A DNA stretch of 28,067 nucleotides, from IMG/VR virus record IMGVR_UViG_3300035698_025025, positions 1 to 28,067 of that record; one strand, given 5' to 3'. The first letter of the stretch is position 1. Each line of letters starts with the position of its first letter. The DNA comes from a virus. Made by a program: the position numbers and the translations under genes. The notes below the pieces were generated by a model. The model was not told the DNA's origin and did no database searches. It saw only the letters and a program-made list of their open reading frames with translations. Shown piece after piece: positions 15,529-22,323 of the stretch.

Positions 15529-17941
15529 AATATTTGTATCTATTGATACTATTTTAAATAAAGAACTTGTCGTTGATAATAAGTATAAATACAAGGACTT
15601 GACTCTTATTAACATGATCATGACAAGAAAGTGTAATTTTGATTGCACCTACTGTAGTCCTGCTGGTACAAAAATAAAAATGCATGATTTTTCCAGTAAA
15701 AATATTGAAGACATAGTTGTTGGAGATATTATTCTTGGATACAATGAAGAATCTGATGGCAGTAATGGGAGAAAATTGGAACCAACAGTTGTTACGGAAA
15801 TTAAAAATCATGAAGCTGATAATGTTCGTGCCCTGAATATAGATAATGAAATCTTAAATTTAACTGCTGAAGATCCTATTCTTTATAAATCTCATGGTAG
15901 GAATAATCATAGATGGGGTAAGGTTGAAAACCTTAAATCTGGATATAAAGTATTGAAATTGAATGTAGATGATTTTGAGCCCAATAATGATATAGATGAA
16001 GACTATATCATTGGATATATAGTTTCTGCAATGTTAGGAGATGGACATTTTTCTAAGCGTAAAGATAAGAATGGGCATGATGCATATAAGTTTAGATTTG
16101 TAGTCAAGGATCAGGATGTTAATGATAGGTTTGAAGTATTCATGGATCATTTAGGCTTTGATTTTAATAAATATCCATACAAAATATCTAGCAAGCATAA
16201 TACATATCGTGATGCTATTAATAGTGGGGAAAAAGATACCTATTATAAATTCATGGATTTAGTGAGTGAAAATTTTAGAGTAAATAAATCTTTAAATTAT
16301 TTTAGGGGATTTTTATCTGGTATTTATGATACTGAAGGAAGTATAGATGAGAAATCGAAAATTATAAGAATATTTAATTCAGATAATAATATAATAAGTG
16401 AGTTAACTGAAGGATTGAGTATACTTGATATTGCACACACTTTTGATAAAGAAAAGAAAACTAAAAATAAGCATGTTAAAGTTGTTAGATTATTAAATTC
16501 TCCTATTAATAATTCTATAAAATTTATATCTTTGATTAATCCTGCTTGTTATAGAAAAGGATATAGTAATTTTTATGATTATAATATTTTTAAAGATGTG
16601 GAAATCAGCGATATCGAAAAGGTAGAAGGTATTCATACTGTATACTCTCTTTCTACAGAATCTAAAACTTACATTGCTAATAATGTTGCAGTTCACAACT
16701 GTCCAGAGGATAAAGATCAGAAGAACATCGGTGATTGGACTCCTGAACTATTTCGGTCTTTACTTCAATTCTGTGATAAAGAATCGCAAAGGAATGTTGT
16801 TACAATCTCGTTTTTTGGTGGAGAACCATTATTGAAATGGAAGTTAATAAAGAAACTTCTTATTGAGTGTGAGGATGACTTAGTTAATTCAAAAGTCACT
16901 TTCAATATCAATATATCAACCAATGCATACCTTATGGATGAATCTGTTCAACAATGGATGACTGAATGGGGCGATAGAACTGGTGTTATCGTAGGGTTCC
17001 TTCTGTCTGTTGATACATTCCTCGAAGACAATACTCAGCGCATACAAAAGAAGTCTAGGCTTCCTGGCCTTGATGTTATTGTTGCTAATCTTGATTTAAT
17101 GAAAGAGTCTTATCCTAGACTAATGAAGAATTCTACTTTTAGAATTTCTCTAATGCATGATCTGGTATATCGTGTCTATGAAGATATGAAAATCATGGTT
17201 GGGTATAATCCATTCAGTGTTATTGTACATCCTATCACTACACATGACAAAGACGAAGACAAGTGGTCTCCCGAGCTTTGGGACGAGTTTGAAAAAGCAG
17301 TCAATGATATCGCTATGTATTCTTTAATGAATAGTAATGTTGCTATCGAGTGTATGGAAGGCGTGTCTGATAAGGGTGGTAACTGTGGTGCAGGATCTTG
17401 GATGTTAGGTGCTGATTCTTCCGGTGATCTTTATTCATGCTACTTTACTGCACATGATGGTGATAAGACTGATGCTGTAGCCAGCTATGTTAATGGTGAT
17501 CATTATGAACAGGGTCATAGATATATAGACATTGTATATGATTCTAAGTGTGATACGTGTAATACTGAGTATTGTCATCAGTGTCATATTAAAAATGTTA
17601 TTCATACAGGTGATTACTTCTGTCCGGCCTCTTGGTGTGTAGAGATCGCTACGATGTATAAAAACACTAAGCACTTGTGTGATCTTACTTCCGTTAATGC
17701 ATGGCATAGTCCAGATACTGGTTTATCCATGAAGTCTTTTCATGAAAGCATAATGTGTTATACAAATAGTATAGCTGGATTTTTACAAGGCGCTATAGCT
17801 GGTGAGCATTTTACACCGGAAGAGCATTGTGGTTGTGAGATAACTGAAGGTTCTATTACTGAGGCTATGGAAATATTGGCTAATATGGACTTGCTTAAGA
17901 TAACTTCTGAGAAGATTATGCTGAATAGTATGGTTAAGTAA
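15521..17941 (+). CDS. Radical SAM/SPASM-like enzyme precursor interrupted by an intein
   Basis: The precursor of 806 residues would splice to 457. The radical SAM motif begins C38-N-F-D-C42-T-Y, then the intein; the third cysteine is restored by the first C-extein residue (C-P-E-D). I-S-F-F-G-G-E-P follows. A cysteine-rich C-terminal region has C-G-A-G-S-W and Y-S-C-Y-F, then C-D-T-C-N-T-E-Y-C-H-Q-C and F-C-P-A-S-W-C. It resembles a SPASM domain with auxiliary clusters. It probably modifies a peptide or protein, perhaps the product of 13260-13487. GTG 15521 is favoured because GGAG lies six bases upstream and it overlaps the previous stop in the usual way; ATGs at 15485, 15491 and 15509 lie deeper in that gene. 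A terminator follows. Confidence 0.85.
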   Translation: MDEIFVSIDTILNKELVVDNKYKYKDLTLINMIMTRKCNFDCTYCSPAGTKIKMHDFSSKNIEDIVVGDIILGYNEESDGSNGRKLEPTVVTEIKNHEADNVRALNIDNEILNLTAEDPILYKSHGRNNHRWGKVENLKSGYKVLKLNVDDFEPNNDIDEDYIIGYIVSAMLGDGHFSKRKDKNGHDAYKFRFVVKDQDVNDRFEVFMDHLGFDFNKYPYKISSKHNTYRDAINSGEKDTYYKFMDLVSENFRVNKSLNYFRGFLSGIYDTEGSIDEKSKIIRIFNSDNNIISELTEGLSILDIAHTFDKEKKTKNKHVKVVRLLNSPINNSIKFISLINPACYRKGYSNFYDYNIFKDVEISDIEKVEGIHTVYSLSTESKTYIANNVAVHNCPEDKDQKNIGDWTPELFRSLLQFCDKESQRNVVTISFFGGEPLLKWKLIKKLLIECEDDLVNSKVTFNINISTNAYLMDESVQQWMTEWGDRTGVIVGFLLSVDTFLEDNTQRIQKKSRLPGLDVIVANLDLMKESYPRLMKNSTFRISLMHDLVYRVYEDMKIMVGYNPFSVIVHPITTHDKDEDKWSPELWDEFEKAVNDIAMYSLMNSNVAIECMEGVSDKGGNCGAGSWMLGADSSGDLYSCYFTAHDGDKTDAVASYVNGDHYEQGHRYIDIVYDSKCDTCNTEYCHQCHIKNVIHTGDYFCPASWCVEIATMYKNTKHLCDLTSVNAWHSPDTGLSMKSFHESIMCYTNSIAGFLQGAIAGEHFTPEEHCGCEITEGSITEAMEILANMDLLKITSEKIMLNSMVK
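15653..16699 (+). mobile_element. LAGLIDADG intein inserted in the radical SAM iron-sulfur motif
   Basis: The element encodes 349 residues. Cys1 opens block A (C-S-P-A-G-T-K-I-K-M, then I-E-D-I-V-V-G-D). Two LAGLIDADG motifs follow: Y-I-V-S-A-M-L-G-D130-G and F-L-S-G-I-Y-D-T-E228-G. Block F (V-Y-S-L-S-T-E-S-K-T-Y-I-A-N-N) and block G (V-A-V-H-N, then Cys+1) end it. The splicing residues Cys1, His348, Asn349 and Cys+1 are present. Block B reads T71-A-E-D74, with Asp where His is usual. Both endonuclease acidic residues remain, so homing activity is plausible. Correct splicing would rebuild the C-x3-C-x2-C motif exactly. Confidence 0.92.
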
Positions 17942-17965
17942 TAATAAAAACAAAAAAAAGTAATT

Positions 17966-17991
17966 AATAAGCCCCTTGATTGGGGCTTATT
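17966..17991 (+). terminator. Intrinsic terminator after the radical SAM island
   Basis: A perfect 10-base-pair stem (AATAAGCCCC / GGGGCTTATT) with a six-base TTGATT loop sits 25 bases after the radical SAM stop. A T-rich end overlaps the stem foot. An A-rich stretch lies upstream, so it could also work in the opposite direction. It lies between the two dnaE halves. Confidence 0.85.
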
Positions 17992-18005
17992 TGTCTGAGG
18001 TATAT

Positions 18006-20486
18006 ATGAGTTTAAGAATATTAGTAGAGGAACGTGTATCTTCTGATAGATATATTGGTCGTGAGGCTAATATTCGCTTTGAATTGAACCATCTTGAGTT
18101 GCATGATCTTGATGATTATCTATTTACTTGCTTTACAAAAGGCATAAAAGATGAATCTAATCTTACTAATAGTAATATTAAATATCTTCTAGGCATGACT
18201 GATACTATATCTGATGGTGCTGTTCACACTAAGGGTGGCAACTGGCCTGATATAGACATTGACTTTCAACATGATGTCAGGGATAAGGTTAAGGGCCATC
18301 TTAAGGATGTTTATGGTGAAGAATGTGTTGCCTCTATAGGTACGGTTACATTTGCCAAAGCCAAAGGCGTTTTTAAGGATGTTGCTAGGATATATGGTCT
18401 TCCTTTCCAGAAGTCGAATGATATATCTAAGCTATTTCCAGAGATGTGTGAGTCTATAGATGAAGCCATAAGTGGATCTCCTGACCTACGAGCTGTTATA
18501 TCTACTGATCCTGAAGTAGAAGAGGTGTTTGAGTATGCAAAGGCACTAGAGGGTACTGTGAGGGCTATAGGTGTACATGCTGCTGGTGTTGTTGTATCAC
18601 CTATACCTGTTACCGATATAGTTCCTCTTTTTGAATCAAAAGGTGAAGCTGTAACAATGTTCGATGGACCTACTCTTGAAGAGATAGGTCTTATTAAATA
18701 TGACATCCTAGGGCTTAAGGCTCTTACTGTCATATCTAGAACCATAGATATGATTAAGGATAGATCTGGTGTCGTTATTGATATAGACAAGATACCAGAA
18801 GATAGTTCGGAAGCATATGAGATAATAAGTTCTGGCAATACTCTTGGAATTTTTCAACTTGAAGGTTCTAAAGCTTTAAGAGATTTTGCTGCATCATGTG
18901 AACCTAAGAGTATAGGTGATATAGGTGCAATTATTTCTCTATATAGGCCTGGCCCAATAGGTCTTGGTGCGCTTGATGAATATGTATATAGAAAGACAGG
19001 TAAAATAGAAGCTGTTTTTGATATACCTGAATTTAATTATATATTTGAAGATACATATGGTTTATTAATATATCAAGAGCAGTTAATGAGACTGTCTGGT
19101 GATATGTGTGGATTCGACGATATAGAAAGGGATGTTTTAAGAAAGGCTACGGCCAAGAAGGATGCTGAATTGTTGGCATCGCTTAAGGAGAATTTCGTTG
19201 AGGGTGCTGTTAAAAAATCAGGACAAGATAGACAAAGGGTGTCAGAACTCTTTGATAGGATGGAAGCTTTTAGTAGGTACAGTTTTAACAAGTCTCATGC
19301 TATTGCCTATTCTTACATTACTTATCAGACAGCATGGTTAAAAGCACTTTATCCGTCTGAATATATGGCTTCATCTATATCGTGCGAGCCCGAATCCGAT
19401 CAGCAATCTATATACATGTCTGATGCTAGAAGGAATGGTGTTGAGGTTCTTCCACCTGATATTAATCACTCTAGCAGGGACTTTGTTGTTGGTGAATCTG
19501 GTGAGATATTATTTGGGTTTAGCTCAATTAAAGGACTTGGTTCTGCTGCTATAGATAAGTTGCTTAATCTAAAACCTCATACTAGTTTTGGAGATTTTTT
19601 AATAAAGTCATTTCATGCTAAGGGTGTTAATAAAAAAGTTATAGATGCTTTGATATGTTCTGGGTCTTGTGATGCATTTGGATTTAAAAGATCATGCCTA
19701 TTAGCTGGTTTTGAAAGATTCCTTATGGATTATGCCAATGAAGCTGAAGAGGAATATTCATCTGAGTTAGCTAGAAAGTTCTGTAGGCTTGAAGATAAGT
19801 ATTTTGATAATCCTAATATACAAGAATTTCCCATGCTTAAGATTCTTGAGATGGAGAATATGCTATTGGGTGTACATATATCCGGTAACCCTTTTGATTT
19901 TGCCAGAGCACTTGTGTCTGAAAATCATAGGTCAATCGATTACCTAAATGGTGTAGATGGTGGTTCTCATTATGCTCTTGTACAAATAGATAAGGTTAAG
20001 CAAATAACTACCAAGAAAGGTGATCCGATGGCATTTATAGATGTCACGGATAAAGATGGTAGTAGTACGAACATGGTTATATTCCCCAATGTTTTCAATA
20101 AGTTACAGAAGACATTGGTAGAGAACAAGTATGTACTCATCTTCCTTAATGTTAAGCTAGATAGCAGGGGAAGAGGTTTCCTTGTTGTTAACATTCAAGA
20201 TCTTACATCTGAGCTTGATTCAGTATCAGATAAAGCTGAAGCTGAAAAGAATATGAAAAAAATAGATCTTATTATAAGCAATGTTAGTCCTGTAAGGATT
20301 CGTTCAATAATGAATAAGATTAATGATTATAAAATGGATAAAGATACAGGATACTCTGCGTCTCTTCTTGTAGATATTGGAGATGCTATGTTTAATATAG
20401 CCACATTTGATATACGTAAGATAGATATTGCAATGCTAAGATCATTTAGTAAGGTTGCGGGGTTGACTGTCAAAAGAGGGGTTTAA
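18006..20486 (+). CDS. dnaE: DNA polymerase III alpha subunit, C-terminal half (catalytic palm, fingers, OB)
   Basis: The 826-residue chain begins with about 80 residues not recognisable as DnaE, then enters the catalytic palm at W-P-D82-I-D84-I-D86-F. The third catalytic aspartate is D233 in I-K-Y-D-I-L-G-L. Fingers follow (E-A-F-S-R-Y-S-F-N-K-S-H-A), then a helix-hairpin-helix-like region and a C-terminal OB fold (A-L-V-Q-I-D-K-V-K-Q-I-T-T-K-K-G). The PHP domain and the G-R-G-S-A-A-G-S loop are supplied by the gene at 11941-13260. ATG 18006 has GAGG nearby; an upstream TTG at 17976 falls inside the terminator loop. The unusual N-terminal 80 residues may mediate assembly of the halves. Confidence 0.92.
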   Translation: MSLRILVEERVSSDRYIGREANIRFELNHLELHDLDDYLFTCFTKGIKDESNLTNSNIKYLLGMTDTISDGAVHTKGGNWPDIDIDFQHDVRDKVKGHLKDVYGEECVASIGTVTFAKAKGVFKDVARIYGLPFQKSNDISKLFPEMCESIDEAISGSPDLRAVISTDPEVEEVFEYAKALEGTVRAIGVHAAGVVVSPIPVTDIVPLFESKGEAVTMFDGPTLEEIGLIKYDILGLKALTVISRTIDMIKDRSGVVIDIDKIPEDSSEAYEIISSGNTLGIFQLEGSKALRDFAASCEPKSIGDIGAIISLYRPGPIGLGALDEYVYRKTGKIEAVFDIPEFNYIFEDTYGLLIYQEQLMRLSGDMCGFDDIERDVLRKATAKKDAELLASLKENFVEGAVKKSGQDRQRVSELFDRMEAFSRYSFNKSHAIAYSYITYQTAWLKALYPSEYMASSISCEPESDQQSIYMSDARRNGVEVLPPDINHSSRDFVVGESGEILFGFSSIKGLGSAAIDKLLNLKPHTSFGDFLIKSFHAKGVNKKVIDALICSGSCDAFGFKRSCLLAGFERFLMDYANEAEEEYSSELARKFCRLEDKYFDNPNIQEFPMLKILEMENMLLGVHISGNPFDFARALVSENHRSIDYLNGVDGGSHYALVQIDKVKQITTKKGDPMAFIDVTDKDGSSTNMVIFPNVFNKLQKTLVENKYVLIFLNVKLDSRGRGFLVVNIQDLTSELDSVSDKAEAEKNMKKIDLIISNVSPVRIRSIMNKINDYKMDKDTGYSASLLVDIGDAMFNIATFDIRKIDIAMLRSFSKVAGLTVKRGV

Positions 20487-20737
20487 TGGGTTCTGATAAA
20501 GATTTTATTAAAAAATGCAAAATGCATTTTGGTAAGACTCCAGAACATATTAATTATATTTTAGAAGATCACGTAGATAGAATTAAACAACTCGAACAGA
20601 AGCATGATGAGGTTAGTCCCATCATGGCTGGCATAATAGCAAAATTAGAATCTATTAGTGGATGCTTAGTAACTGAAAATGTACTAAGTGAAAAAATGAT
20701 AGATTTAGAAATAGTAAGAATGATTAAGAATAAATAA
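20486..20737 (+). CDS. Small helical protein of unknown function
   Basis: The 83-residue product begins at a TAATG overlap with dnaE. It contains a likely coiled-coil or helical stretch (D-R-I-K-Q-L-E-Q-K-H-D-E-V) and a basic C-terminus. No family is recognised. Coupling to the polymerase suggests, without proving, a replisome link. Confidence 0.6.
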   Translation: MGSDKDFIKKCKMHFGKTPEHINYILEDHVDRIKQLEQKHDEVSPIMAGIIAKLESISGCLVTENVLSEKMIDLEIVRMIKNK

Positions 20738-20759
20738 AAATTAGTAAATGGAGAAAAAT

Positions 20760-21665
20760 ATGGGAATATGGGATTTAGTTGACGAGCATTTAATGGAGCC
20801 ACCGGCTCTAAAGACAGATAGATTGCCAACATTTTATCCATCATCATCAGCTTGCATTAGCGATGTGGATGGTACGACACCTGTTGGTGCATGCTTAAGA
20901 GCGAATTATTATAGATGTGCTGGTTATGACAAGTCTGATGCAGATAGCTTATGGTCACAGTATGTTTTTGCAGGCGGCATTATATGGGAACAATGGATAC
21001 TTGATAAGATTAAGGCTGCTGGTCATTTACTTGGTAGTAATATTAAGTTCGTTGATGTTGACAGATATATTTCTGGTGAACTTGATGGCATCGTAAAGGA
21101 TCCTGATACTGGCAAGACCATGATAATTGAAATTAAGACCTTCTTTGGCTATGAAGCGAAAAAGAATCTATGTGGCAATAGAACTGTTACCCCTAAGCCT
21201 AAAGATCCTCACCTTTTGCAGTCCTTTTTCTATCTTGGTCATTTCAAAGACCAGATAGATGAAGTTGCTATAATGTATTTCGCTAGAGATGACCATACCA
21301 GACAAGAATTTCGTGTTACTAGGTATGTTGAGAATGGTAAAACATATCCTAAAATATCTACCAAGCATCAGGGTGAAGAGTATTCTTTTATTGATAGACG
21401 AATTACGCTTGAAGGTGTATATAGTAGATTCGATGATCTCATGACTTCTCTTAAGAATGCTGAGCTTCCTCCTCCTGATTATATGCATACTTATCCTGAC
21501 GAAGTTGTTGAAGCTAAGCGTGCTACTGGTGAAATAGCTAAGACTAAATATGAGAATTGGTCTAGAAATAAAGAAAAATATCCTATTGGATACTTTATGT
21601 GTCAATCCTACTGCTCCTATAGAACTATGTGTGCTCAGCAAAAAGCAGAAGACGGTCACGACTGA
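20760..21665 (+). CDS. Cas4/RecB-like PD-(D/E)XK nuclease with predicted 4Fe-4S cluster
   Basis: The 301-residue protein has the nuclease core G-E-L-D109-G-I-V, then I-I-E124-I-K126-T, and a Q154-x3-Y motif. Cys45 near the N-terminus plus Cys281, Cys285 and Cys291 near the C-terminus reproduce the split cysteine arrangement of Cas4/AddB-type iron-sulfur nucleases. It likely degrades DNA ends for recombination or host-DNA turnover. ATG 20760 is chosen over 20748 because GGAG lies six bases before it. It overlaps the decayed GIY-YIG gene by one base (TGATG). Confidence 0.85.
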   Translation: MGIWDLVDEHLMEPPALKTDRLPTFYPSSSACISDVDGTTPVGACLRANYYRCAGYDKSDADSLWSQYVFAGGIIWEQWILDKIKAAGHLLGSNIKFVDVDRYISGELDGIVKDPDTGKTMIIEIKTFFGYEAKKNLCGNRTVTPKPKDPHLLQSFFYLGHFKDQIDEVAIMYFARDDHTRQEFRVTRYVENGKTYPKISTKHQGEEYSFIDRRITLEGVYSRFDDLMTSLKNAELPPPDYMHTYPDEVVEAKRATGEIAKTKYENWSRNKEKYPIGYFMCQSYCSYRTMCAQQKAEDGHD

Positions 21666-22129
21666 TGTATTATGTATGCTCTTATATTGATCCTATAGTA
21701 ACAGTGATTGACTCTGGATTGAGTGAAGATGATGCATTTGAATTGGAATGTTTTCTTATTCAGGAAATTGGAAGAAAAGATTTAAATCTTGGCACATTGC
21801 TAAATTTAACAGCAGGTGGAGAAGGAATGAGTGGATTCTGCATGAAAAATAGTACAAAAAATAAGATTAGTAAAGCCTTAGTTGGTATTGCTAAATCAGA
21901 AACACACAAATTAAATATATCTATGTCTAAAATGGGAAATTTAAATCCTAATTTTGGCATACCTATTAGGGGATCTATCAGATCTAAACTTAGTAAAAAT
22001 TATATAATTATAAGTCCTAATGGTGATGAGTTTAAAATTTGTGGATTAAATAAATTTTGTAATGATAATCTCTTGCATACTTCGGCGATGAGCGAAGTTG
22101 CACAAGGAAAGAGAAGGAATTATAAATGA
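21665..22129 (+). pseudogene. Decayed GIY-YIG homing endonuclease with NUMOD-type DNA-binding repeats
   Basis: The 154 residues start M-Y-Y-V-C-S-Y-I-D-P, the first strand of a GIY-YIG family. They jump directly to L-S-E-D-D-A-F-E-L-E-C-F-L-I-Q-E-I-G-R and then N-L-T-A-G-G-E-G-M-S-G. The intervening segment, which normally holds F-Y-V-G-K-G and the catalytic Arg/His, is missing in frame. NUMOD3-like (T-K-N-K-I-S-K-A-L-V-G) and NUMOD1-like (I-S-P-N-G-D-E-F) DNA-binding modules follow. The frame stops at R-N-Y-K-TGA, and the next codons read W-K-C-K-Y, the usual family ending, suggesting a Gly (GGA) to TGA change. Cleavage activity is unlikely. Confidence 0.75.
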
Positions 22130-22142
22130 TGGAAGTGCAAAT

Positions 22143-22322
22143 ATGACAAGAAAAAATTATAATAAAATTGCTTCTCTGATTCATAATGCTGTTACCGATG
22201 ATATTGGCAATACCAGGGAAGGTATTATCTTATTGTCAGATGTAATTGCTGATTATTTTAAAGAAGATAATTGTCTTTTTGATAAAGATAGATTTATGAA
22301 AGCATGTGGGTTGAAAGAGTAG
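22143..22322 (+). CDS. Small conserved-looking phage protein
   Basis: The 59-residue product M-T-R-K-N-Y-N-K-I-A...Y-F-K-E-D-N...F-D-K-D-R-F-M-K-A-C-G-L resembles a short hypothetical protein common in phage genomes. Function is unknown. A GGAAG seven bases before ATG 22143 decides the start. That binding site lies in the lost tail of the endonuclease gene. It ends one base before the primase-helicase. Confidence 0.7.
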   Translation: MTRKNYNKIASLIHNAVTDDIGNTREGIILLSDVIADYFKEDNCLFDKDRFMKACGLKE

Positions 22323-22323
22323 A

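Noticed and set aside
22127-22162. TGA recoding (TGA read as an amino acid) in the GIY-YIG gene
   Set aside because: TGA serves as a normal stop in many ATGA overlaps across the window, so a nonsense change is simpler.
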